From positions 1 to 64,000 of the forward strand of contig JACKFA010000007.1 of assembly GCA_020632715.1 (NCBI GenBank): 64,000 nt of DNA, written 5' to 3'. Under the pieces are notes generated by a model, which did not search any database, was not told where the DNA came from, and saw only the letters and a list, made by a program, of their open reading frames with translations. Positions 7,978 to 15,162 of this stretch are shown piece by piece. Numbering within the stretch: position 1 is the first letter of the stretch; every line of letters begins with the position of its first letter. This stretch comes from Deltaproteobacteria bacterium (GTDB lineage Bacteria; Myxococcota_A; UBA9042; PHBI01). Made by a program: the position numbers and the translations under genes.

Positions 7978-9603
7978 TCACGGCGTCGCCCCCGTGACGA
8001 CGCGGGTCACGTGGAGCCGTCGCGAATCGACGAGGAGCCACGACTCGCGCCGCCCGTCCCACGCCGGGCAGACCGCCGCCCACACCCGGTCCCCCGCCTC
8101 GTCTCGCCCGCGCAGCGCGAGCGTACACCGCGCCCGCCACGCCGGGAGCTCCGACGCGAGGCCGGTCGGCGTCGCCGCGCTCACCTGGGCGCGCACCACG
8201 CCGCGCGCTCGCAGCGTCGCGCAGCCAGGCGCGCGGGTGAGTGTCCATCCCGCGCCGAGCGCCTCTGGCTCCCCGTCATCGCACGCCGGGAGGCGCGCCC
8301 AGGCGTCGAGCGACGGCGCGACGACCGGCCCCGCCGCCTCGTCCTCGGGGGGCGGTCCGGCGCCGAGCCAGGAGGCGACGGCCTCCGCGACCGTCGGGTC
8401 CGCCGCGAGATCGGGGCGGAGCGCGTCCGCCGCGTCGAGCCACGCCGGGCTCGCGACGGGGCTCGGCTCATCGAGCACGAAGCGCTGGAGCGCGAACAGC
8501 GGCGCCTGGGACGGGGTCGCGAAGGCGAGCGCGCGCGCCGGATCCCCCTCGACGTACGCCGCGCACGCCTCGATCCCTCGGAGCGGGCGCGGGTCGACGC
8601 CCCGGACCACCGCGCTCGCGATGAGGCGTCGCGCCGTCGCGAGCTCCTTGCCGCGGTCGACGGCCCGCCCCGCCCGCACCCCGACGACGTCCCGCGGCGC
8701 GAGCGCCGGGTAGCGCGGCACGGCCGGCTCACAGGGCAGGGTGCAGGGGCTCGGCGAGAGCGACGATCGCGCGAGCGCGGGGCCGCACCAGCCGGCGCGG
8801 GTCGCTCGCTCGAGGTGGACGAGGGCGCGGACGACGTCCAGCTCCGGGAGCGCGTCCCAGGTGGCGCCGGAGAGGTAGGCCGCGATCGCCCCGAGCGCCG
8901 CGTCGACCGAGTCGTCGTCGCGACCCGCGAGCGCGAGGGCCAGCGCGACGTCGTAGAGGCCTCCCAGCGTCCCGATCCGCGCGAGGGCTTCGTCGACCGC
9001 CGCGACGCGCCTCGTCAGGGCGTCGCAACCCGGCGCCCAGCCGAGCTCGTTCTCGAAGAACGCCGCGATGGCGTCGTGACGGGCGAGGTTGAACGGGGAG
9101 AAGCCGCGCCCGCCGCGTCCCGGGTCGCGCGCCGTCGCGAGCAGGAAGGTGGCGCGCCGGTCGGCGCGGATCTCGCGCTCGGGATCCTGCGCCGGGCACG
9201 CGTCGCCCGCGAGCGGCGCGTCGGCGGCGTCGAAGCGGCGGTGGGCCAGCTCGTGCGCCACCACGAAGCCGAGGAGGTCGCGGCCGTCGACCTCGCGGCC
9301 GAGCCAGGCCCAGCGGACCAGCGGCTCGGAGACATAGACGACGTCGCCCTGAACGCAGAACCAGGCGCCCGCGACGTCGAAGCGCCGCAGCTCGACGCGG
9401 GCCGGCGACCTGAGGTCGACGCGCGCCTCGGCGTCTGCGACGGCGCGCGCGATCGCCTCGGCCCAGCTGCGCACCTCGCCCTCCTCGAGCGTCGGCGCGT
9501 CCGCGAGCGCGCTGCAGGTCGGCGCGGCGGCGCGGGCCACGGCCGGCGTCGTCGCCGCGAGGGCGACGAGCGCGAGGGTCACCATGGCGATGCGGGCGGT
9601 CAC
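7978..9603 (-). CDS. Secreted HExxH putative metallopeptidase
   Basis: 541 aa from a GTG at 9603 that has a GGGGAG Shine-Dalgarno about 11 bp upstream and gives a well-formed signal peptide. The ATG at 9585 is an alternative start. A zinc-protease-type motif HELAH lies at about residues 116-120 in a hydrophobic helix (LLGFVVAHELAHRRF), followed by an EIRADRRATFLLA segment that could give the third ligand (HExxH...ExxxD type). The C-terminal 350 residues look helical/TPR-like and are unrecognised, with paired Cys residues. It lies 58 bp downstream of the sigma gene start region on the same strand, as a separate unit. Function as a protease is inferred from the motif only. Confidence 0.65.
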   Translation of the reverse strand: MTARIAMVTLALVALAATTPAVARAAAPTCSALADAPTLEEGEVRSWAEAIARAVADAEARVDLRSPARVELRRFDVAGAWFCVQGDVVYVSEPLVRWAWLGREVDGRDLLGFVVAHELAHRRFDAADAPLAGDACPAQDPEREIRADRRATFLLATARDPGRGGRGFSPFNLARHDAIAAFFENELGWAPGCDALTRRVAAVDEALARIGTLGGLYDVALALALAGRDDDSVDAALGAIAAYLSGATWDALPELDVVRALVHLERATRAGWCGPALARSSLSPSPCTLPCEPAVPRYPALAPRDVVGVRAGRAVDRGKELATARRLIASAVVRGVDPRPLRGIEACAAYVEGDPARALAFATPSQAPLFALQRFVLDEPSPVASPAWLDAADALRPDLAADPTVAEAVASWLGAGPPPEDEAAGPVVAPSLDAWARLPACDDGEPEALGAGWTLTRAPGCATLRARGVVRAQVSAATPTGLASELPAWRARCTLALRGRDEAGDRVWAAVCPAWDGRRESWLLVDSRRLHVTRVVTGATP

Positions 9604-9692
9604 GGTTCTGGGTCTCCCCGGGCAGGCGCGACGTTTCCGGGCGACGCCCGCGAGCATCGCACGGTCTCCCGGAGCGCGCGCGCCGCGCGCCG

Positions 9693-11075
9693 CTACTTCT
9701 TCGCGATGTGGAGCACGAGGTTCCGCGTCGTGTCGCCCTCGCCGACGGCGTGCTCGAGGTCGAGCGCGAGGCGCTCCTTCGCGAGCAGCGGGAAGAGCGG
9801 CCGAAGCAGGTCGCCGAGGCCGATCATCCGCGCGCGCTGCTTGTCGTCGAAGTCGCCGCTCGCGCGGTCGTGCTCGAGGATCACCACCTCGCGCGCCCGC
9901 TTCAGCACCTCGCCGTAGAGCGCCGCGAACTCCTTGTCGCGGTCCTCCCGCCACCACTTGAGGCCCGAGTTGTTCAGGAGGTGCAGCACCGCCACGTCGA
10001 ACGTCGCCGCCCGGTCGATCGGCTCCGACGCCCGCTGCACCACGCTCTCCGACGCCCGGAGCTCCGTCCCGAAGCGCGCCTTCCCCGGGATCAGCTCGAG
10101 CACCCGCTTCCCCTTCGCGTGCCGCTTCACCTTCGCCGACGCGTCGAGGTGCACCCCCTTCGCCAGCAGCTCGAACGGCACGAACCGCGTCGTCATCGTC
10201 CGCCGATACGTGCTCACCACCGACAGCCGCGCCGCCTCGTTCCGCGCGAACAACGCCTCGTGCGCCCGCACCGCGTACCGCTCGTACGCCTCCCGCCCCG
10301 CGTCGAACCAGGTCGACAGGTTGCTCCCCCAGAACACCACCTCCGGCCCCCGCAGCCCGTCCACCGGCGCCGCCCCGATGTCCGACGCCAGAAACCGCAC
10401 CCGCGCCGCCCGCAGCGCCGCCTGCGTCCGCGCGAACGACGCCTCCGACGCGAGCCAACCCCGCCCGTAGTAGAGGAAGTTGTACCCCTGCGGCATCCCG
10501 CTGTCCGGCCCACCCCGCTGCAGGTAGCGCCCATTCTTGTTGCGCTGCACAACGAGCGACTTCGTCGCCTCGTCGTACGTCGCGTCCGCTATCATGGCGA
10601 GGTCGCGCTCGCAGCTCGCGCGCAGCGACGCGTCCTCGAGCTTTGTCATGTTGCGGTGCAGCATCGCGAGATCCCCCCGCTGCGCGAGGAACGCCGCCTC
10701 GTCCGCCTTGAACGGCCGCGAGAAGAAGGCCGCCACGAACGCGTCCCGGCTCGCCGCCCCCTTCACGAGCTCCACCACGCACCGCCCGTACGCCACCTGC
10801 GCCGGGTTCAGGTCGACGAGCAGCGCGTCCCGCGGCTCGAGCCGCTCCACGAAGTTCAGCCACGCCATCCCGCCGACGATCCCGACGAACACGCCGCCCT
10901 TCGACGCCGGCACCTCGTCGAGCCGCCGCATCACCTTCCCGATGTCGTCGCGGCTCGCGAGGTAGAGGTCCCGCATCCCGCCGTCCCCGGCGCGCGCCTC
11001 ATGCCCCGACGACATCGCCCCGAGCAGCGTCGCCGCCACCGCGACGACCGCCGCGCTCCGCCACGTCCCATGCAT
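9693..11075 (-). CDS. Exported protein with SAM-binding-like fold
   Basis: 460 aa. The ATG at 11075 gives a signal-like N-terminus (hydrophobic stretch VVAVAATLLGAMSS). Around residue 90 the stretch LLVDLNPAQVAYG resembles the acidic-loop DLNPAQ signature of DUF3419/BtaA-type aminocarboxypropyl transferases. Later segments (VRFLASDIGA, FDVAVLHLLNNSG, AREVVILEHDRASGDF) alternate strands and helices as in Rossmann methyltransferases. An enzyme acting on a lipid or small molecule is possible, but an exported SAM enzyme would be odd, so the call is tentative. The gene is followed by the HExxH gene after 89 bp and may share a transcript with it. Confidence 0.5.
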   Translation of the reverse strand: MHGTWRSAAVVAVAATLLGAMSSGHEARAGDGGMRDLYLASRDDIGKVMRRLDEVPASKGGVFVGIVGGMAWLNFVERLEPRDALLVDLNPAQVAYGRCVVELVKGAASRDAFVAAFFSRPFKADEAAFLAQRGDLAMLHRNMTKLEDASLRASCERDLAMIADATYDEATKSLVVQRNKNGRYLQRGGPDSGMPQGYNFLYYGRGWLASEASFARTQAALRAARVRFLASDIGAAPVDGLRGPEVVFWGSNLSTWFDAGREAYERYAVRAHEALFARNEAARLSVVSTYRRTMTTRFVPFELLAKGVHLDASAKVKRHAKGKRVLELIPGKARFGTELRASESVVQRASEPIDRAATFDVAVLHLLNNSGLKWWREDRDKEFAALYGEVLKRAREVVILEHDRASGDFDDKQRARMIGLGDLLRPLFPLLAKERLALDLEHAVGEGDTTRNLVLHIAKK

Positions 11076-11334
11076 CCGAGCCCTCACCGCGCTACGCGCC
11101 TGCCGCTCGAGCGCCCTCGCGCCCGACGCCTCGACAGTGTCGCAACGGGTCAGCCGCCTTGGGAAGTCCACGCGCTCGACCGGGGCGGCGCCGCCGCGCA
11201 GACGGGCTTCGCGCGCGTCGTCGCGCTCGTGATAGACTGCCCCCGTGACGGCACAGGACGAGGACGCGGCCGCTCGCGCGCGGTGAGCACGCGCGCGCGC
11301 GGCGTGGCCGGTCGAGGTTCGAACGCTCGACACC

Positions 11335-11490
11335 ATGGCGGACGACCTCGTGATCGACGCGCCCCCTGGCGTGCTCATCGGCCTGGTGACCGAGCTCACC
11401 CTCGCCGCGTGGTCGCTGCGCGGCGAGCCGATACCCGACTACGAGCGCGGTGAGGCCCCGGGGAGGGTCGTGCGCCCCGGGGCGACTTGA
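11335..11490 (+). CDS. Small partner of the nucleotidyltransferase, 51 aa
   Basis: A 51-aa frame starts at ATG 11335 (MADDLVIDAPPGVL) and ends with TGA at 11490, 3 bp before the ATG of the truncated nucleotidyltransferase. The sequence is non-repetitive, with a hydrophobic middle (LIGLVTELTLAAWSL) and a polar tail ending GRVVRPGAT. From memory of such loci, small genes of this type precede DUF6036-like nucleotidyltransferases in myxobacteria, but I could not check this. Codon use is like that of the neighbours. It may be the intact half of a decayed two-gene module. Confidence 0.45.
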   Translation: MADDLVIDAPPGVLIGLVTELTLAAWSLRGEPIPDYERGEAPGRVVRPGAT

Positions 11491-11493
11491 CCG

Positions 11494-11775
11494 ATGGATG
11501 AACCCCGTCTGCTCGACGACGCGCGGGACCTCCTCGACTGCCTCAGGGCCGCCGGGGCCGAGTACCTCGTCATCGGGGCTCACGCGCTCGCCGCTCACGG
11601 GATCCCCCGCGCCACCGCCGACTTCGACGTCCTCGTTCGACCGAGCGCCGAGAACGCGGCACGCGTGTACGCCGCGCTCACCGCGTTCGGTGCCCCGCTC
11701 GCCGCGCACGGGGTCACCGAGGCCGACCTCGCCGAGCCCGGTACCGTCTATCAGATCGGCCTACCGCCGCGCCGC
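11494..11775 (+). pseudogene. Nucleotidyltransferase, 3'-truncated
   Basis: The first 94 codons read as the N-terminal half of a small nucleotidyltransferase-fold protein (DUF6036 or AbiEii/MNT type). It has LVIGAHALAAHG, the helix before the active site, then ATADFDVLV carrying the catalytic D-x-D. The family-like sequence ends at QIGLPPRR (about 11775). Family members normally go on with a hydrophobic strand and a third acidic residue (as in RIDLLT); here the frame runs into the antisense of the convergent VWA gene and becomes Pro/Arg low complexity. The gene therefore lost its 3' half, probably by a deletion whose breakpoint lies at the end of the VWA gene. Confidence 0.65.
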
Positions 11776-11794
11776 CCCGGGGGCGCGCCCGGCG

Positions 11795-13285
11795 CTACCG
11801 GATCCAGCGCGGGTCGCGCCCCGCCTCCTCGTCCTCCCACGCCGCCCGCACGCGCCCGTCCTCGCGCCGTGCGTGCTCCCTCACCACCGCCTCGAGCCCG
11901 TCGACGAGCTCGCGCTCGCCCGCCAGATCCTCCCCCTCCGCCACCTCGCGCGTCGCCGCCAGCGCGATCAGCGCCTCCTCGTAGCGCCCCTCGCGCCCGA
12001 GCGCCGCCGCGCTCTGGAGCCCGAGCCCCACGTTCACCAGCGCCACCGCCTCCGCCACACCCGCGTCTGCCGCCGCCCCGGCCGCCGGCACCACCACCTC
12101 CCCCTCGAACCGCCGCAGCGCCTCCCCGCGCCGCTCCCGATACGCGAGCTCCCGCCGCGCCAGCGGCCCCGGCCCGAGCGGCGGCCCGCCCTCCGCCGGC
12201 TCCAACGCCAGCACGATCGCCCCCCGGTTCCGGCTCGGGAACAAGGTCGGGACGTGCACGTCCACCGCCCCGCCGCCCGCGTCCGACACCCAGCTCGGCA
12301 CGCCGTACGCGCGCGCGACCCGATACCCCGGCACCGGCTCCACCCGCATCGTGAAGTCCCACGCGAGCGGCGTCACCAGCATGTCGAAGTCCTCCCCGAG
12401 CCGCTCGAGCTTCTCCGCCGTCTCGACGTACACGTAGTTCGCCCCCGGCACCCGGCTCATCGCGAGCGCCAGGTCCTGACCGACGTCGAGCCCCACGCCG
12501 ACCAAGGTCAGACCGACCCCCTCGGCCGCCCCCTTCGCCGCGAGCCCCACGAACGCGCTCTCCCCGCGCGCCCCCACCGTCGGCTGCGCGTCCGTCACCA
12601 TCAGCACGCGCCCCTCGCGCCCCCCGCCGCGCCCGTCCTCGAGCTCCTCGAGCGCCAGCGCCAGCGCCCCCTCGAGGTCGGTCCCGCCGTCGTCGTCGAT
12701 GTCGTCGACGCGCGCGTGGATCCGCCGCCGCCGCGCCTCCGTCACCGCCTCCGCCTCGACCAGCACGTCGAACCCGTCGTCGAACGCGATGACGGTCAGC
12801 CTATCGTCCGGCCCGAGCTGGTCCACCACCCGGTGCGCCGCCTCGCGCGCTGCCGCCATCTTCGCCCCCGCCATGCTCCCGCTCCGGTCGATGACGAGCG
12901 CCAGGTTCAGCGCCGGCCGCCGCAGCGCCCCCGGCGCCATCCCCGTGCTGAACCCGACGACCATGAACGCCGTGTCCCGCCCCGTGTCGAGCGCCGGCGC
13001 CACCCCGACCGCCGCGTCGAAGCACAGGAGCTCCTCGCACGGCGCGTGCTGCACCGCGATGTCGTGCTCCGACAGGAGCCCCTCGATGACGAAGGCGCTC
13101 GCGGGCGGGATCTGCCCCGCCGCGACCGCGTTCCGCGCGTAGCCGACGTCCTGCGCGCCCCCCGTCGTGACGCCCATCGGCCCCCCATACGCCCCGCAGG
13201 CCGCGAGGAGCGCGAGGCCCGCGACGCCCACACTGCCGAAGATCCCGTTGAGAGCGCGCTGTGCGCGGTGTCCCTGCTCGCTCAT
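11795..13285 (-). CDS. VWA-domain lipoprotein
   Basis: 496 aa. A signal peptide with a lipobox-like LLAAC lies near residues 20-30 (GVAGLALLAAC), so the protein is probably lipid-anchored. The von Willebrand A domain starts near residue 125 with a complete MIDAS motif (LVIDRSGSM), a later Thr (GGTDLEGAL) and the strand VLMVTDAQP. The C-terminal region is beta-rich and then helical with a TPR-like stretch (EGRYEEALIALAATREV). Such proteins bind a metal and a protein partner; the partner here is unknown. The gene converges on the truncated nucleotidyltransferase at its 3' end. Confidence 0.85.
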   Translation of the reverse strand: MSEQGHRAQRALNGIFGSVGVAGLALLAACGAYGGPMGVTTGGAQDVGYARNAVAAGQIPPASAFVIEGLLSEHDIAVQHAPCEELLCFDAAVGVAPALDTGRDTAFMVVGFSTGMAPGALRRPALNLALVIDRSGSMAGAKMAAAREAAHRVVDQLGPDDRLTVIAFDDGFDVLVEAEAVTEARRRRIHARVDDIDDDGGTDLEGALALALEELEDGRGGGREGRVLMVTDAQPTVGARGESAFVGLAAKGAAEGVGLTLVGVGLDVGQDLALAMSRVPGANYVYVETAEKLERLGEDFDMLVTPLAWDFTMRVEPVPGYRVARAYGVPSWVSDAGGGAVDVHVPTLFPSRNRGAIVLALEPAEGGPPLGPGPLARRELAYRERRGEALRRFEGEVVVPAAGAAADAGVAEAVALVNVGLGLQSAAALGREGRYEEALIALAATREVAEGEDLAGERELVDGLEAVVREHARREDGRVRAAWEDEEAGRDPRWIR

Positions 13286-13426
13286 GGTGTACCCGTCCCG
13301 TCGATGGTCTACCCACGCAACGGCGACGTCGCCCGCCGCTTACACGCCCCCACGCGCTCTTCGACTTCGCCGCCCGCGCGCCACCCCGCCGTTGCCCGGC
13401 GCCGCCCCAGCCGCTACGGTCGACCG

Positions 13427-14089
13427 ATGCTGACCCGCCGCGACTACCTCATGCGCTACATCGAGCAGCTCGGCGAGTACCTCCGCCGCCGCGCCAACGG
13501 CGCGCAGGACGACGCGCTCGACGCCGAGATCAGCGCCGCCCTCGACCTCCGCCTCGAGGAGCTCGAGGATCTCCCCGACGCCTTCTTCGACAGCCGCCTC
13601 GCCGCCGCTGGCGCCGTCGAGCCCTGGCGCGCCCTCCTCGCGAGCGAGCTCGCCCTCTCCGTCGGCCTCGTCCGCGCCGCCGAGCGCCGCCCCCTCGCCG
13701 CCGCCTACCTCTACGAGCGCGCCCTCCGCTGCCTCGGCTGGGCCCTCGCCCCCTCCGACAACGCCGACCTCGGCCTCGCCGGCCCCCGCCTCGCCCCTCA
13801 CGTCGCCGCCCTCGCCGGCGCCCTCCGCGGCTCCGACGACGTCTCCGCCGACGCCCTCCTCGAGATGGCCCGCCTCGCCGAGCTCGCCGGCCGCTACGCC
13901 GTCGTCGAGGACCTCCTCTTCGACCTCGCCCTCGAGCAGCACCCCGAGGCCCGCGCCCTCGGCGAGGCATTCTACGCCCGCCTCGCGCGCCTCTCCCCGG
14001 ACCAGCTCCGCGCCGGCGACCTCGACCCCGCCGACCTCGCCGACGACCTCGACGCCTTCCGCCGGCTCCCCGACCTCGCCAGCGGCTGA
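13427..14089 (+). CDS. DUF6483-like helical protein
   Basis: 220 aa, cytoplasmic and almost wholly alpha-helical. The start MLTRRDYLMRYIEQLGEYLRR matches the opening of DUF6483 proteins (R-D-Y-L-x-R-x-I-E-x). Further helices (AAAYLYERALRCL, ALLEMARLAELAGRYAVVEDLLFDL) look like degenerate TPR units. No catalytic residues are evident. The ATG at 13427 is preceded by CGGTCGACCG without a strong Shine-Dalgarno. It converges with the DUF1905-like gene, separated by 6 bp. The function is unknown. Confidence 0.75.
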   Translation: MLTRRDYLMRYIEQLGEYLRRRANGAQDDALDAEISAALDLRLEELEDLPDAFFDSRLAAAGAVEPWRALLASELALSVGLVRAAERRPLAAAYLYERALRCLGWALAPSDNADLGLAGPRLAPHVAALAGALRGSDDVSADALLEMARLAELAGRYAVVEDLLFDLALEQHPEARALGEAFYARLARLSPDQLRAGDLDPADLADDLDAFRRLPDLASG

Positions 14090-14095
14090 CCCCGC

Positions 14096-14548
14096 TCACG
14101 CCTTCGCGCGCGCCGCCTCCACCGCCTTGTCGACCCGCCGCGCCCGCGTCTCCGCCGCCTTCGCCGTCTCGATCTGCCGCACGAGCTCCTTCTGAGCCGA
14201 CGGCGCCAGCCGCCCGAACGCCGCCTCGAGCCCCGCCGCCGCGAGCGCCGCCGCGAGGTCCGCCGGCGGCTCCACCCCGCGCGGCGCCGCGTCGAGCGCG
14301 AGCGTCACGTCGACCGCGTCCTCCTCGCCCGTGAGCCCCGCCGGCCCGCGGTGCTCCTTCGCGACCCCGACCAGGCTCTCCCCGCCCATCCGCGCCACCG
14401 TCGAGCGCCAGCTGTGCCCGCCCACGCTCACCACGACCGGCGGCCGCTTCCCGCCGCCGAGCCGCGCGACGACCTCGTCCGGCACTACGATGCCCATCGT
14501 GTCCTTCTCGCCACCGCGCACCACGCGCGCCCTGAACGCCTCGCTCAT
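14096..14548 (-). CDS. YdeI/DUF1905-type protein
   Basis: 150 aa. The N-terminal half is a small beta-barrel-like DUF1905 domain (MGIVVPDEVVARLGGGKRPP, then VVVSVGGHSWRSTVARMGG). The C-terminal third carries the YdeI/OmpD-associated helical segment (ALAAAGLEAAFGRLAPSAQKELVRQIE, then AKAAETRARRVDKAV), which is diagnostic of bacteriocin-protection YdeI-like proteins. The ATG at 14548 overlaps the stop of the MarR gene by 4 bp, so the two are co-expressed. The molecular role of this family is poorly known. A MarR-regulated stress or antimicrobial response is an inference. Confidence 0.8.
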   Translation of the reverse strand: MSEAFRARVVRGGEKDTMGIVVPDEVVARLGGGKRPPVVVSVGGHSWRSTVARMGGESLVGVAKEHRGPAGLTGEEDAVDVTLALDAAPRGVEPPADLAAALAAAGLEAAFGRLAPSAQKELVRQIETAKAAETRARRVDKAVEAARAKA

Positions 14549-15021
14549 CCGCCGCCTCCCTCGCCGTACGCCGGGTGGCTCCCCGGCAAGAGCCCCCGGC
14601 CCCGCGCCACCTCGCGCAGGAGCCGCTCCAACACCCCGCGATCGCTCGCCGACAGCCCGGCGAGCAGCTCCTCGTCGAGCGCCGCGCTCACCGCCTCCAC
14701 GGCCGCGAAGAGCCGCTCCCCGTCCGCCGTCGCGTGCAGGTGGTTGCTCCGCCGATCCGCCGGGTTCGTGCGCCGCTCGATCGCCCCCATGGCCGCGAGC
14801 TCGTCGAGCCACCCGACGAGCCGGCTCGGCAGCACCCCGAGCCGCTCCCCGAGCGCCGCCTGCGTCATCGGCGCCGCGCTCGTCGCCACGAGCCGCAGGA
14901 TCCCGACCTGATGCACGCCGAGCCCGAGCGGCCTCACGCGCTCGGCGAACGCCGCCGCCGCGTGATGCCCGAGCTGCGACAACAGATAGGCCGGTCCGAC
15001 CTGGGGTCCCGATTCGTCCAC
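14545..15021 (-). CDS. MarR-family transcriptional regulator
   Basis: 158 aa starting at GTG 15021, the only possible start between the upstream in-frame stop and the domain. The winged helix-turn-helix is clear. There is a dimerisation helix (PAYLLSQLGHHAAAAFAERV), the HTH (MTQAALGERLGVLPSRLVGWLDEL) and the wing with the family signature IERRTNPADRRSNHLHATADG (DxRxxxxxLT-type). A perfect inverted repeat abuts its start codon, which suggests autorepression. It is translationally coupled to the DUF1905-like gene. Confidence 0.88.
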   Translation of the reverse strand: MDESGPQVGPAYLLSQLGHHAAAAFAERVRPLGLGVHQVGILRLVATSAAPMTQAALGERLGVLPSRLVGWLDELAAMGAIERRTNPADRRSNHLHATADGERLFAAVEAVSAALDEELLAGLSASDRGVLERLLREVARGRGLLPGSHPAYGEGGGG

Positions 15022-15060
15022 GATCGTTCTCGCAAGAAACTATTCTCGACGTGAACGATC
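15022..15060 (-). promoter_or_regulatory. Probable MarR operator/promoter
   Basis: GATCGTTC at 15022-15029 and GAACGATC at 15053-15060 form a perfect 8-bp inverted repeat separated by 23 bp, directly upstream of the GTG start of the MarR gene. Between the arms an AT-richer stretch (GAATAGTTTCT on the minus strand) could supply a -10 element. Autoregulation through this site is inferred from position and symmetry. Confidence 0.5.
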
Positions 15061-15162
15061 TAGCCGGGAAACGCCGGCGGCGCAACCCCGAGCAGCCCGG
15101 ACGCGCGAAGGCGGCGACCGGGCCTCCCCGATCGCCGCCTCCGCCGACGCGCTCCTACCCCG

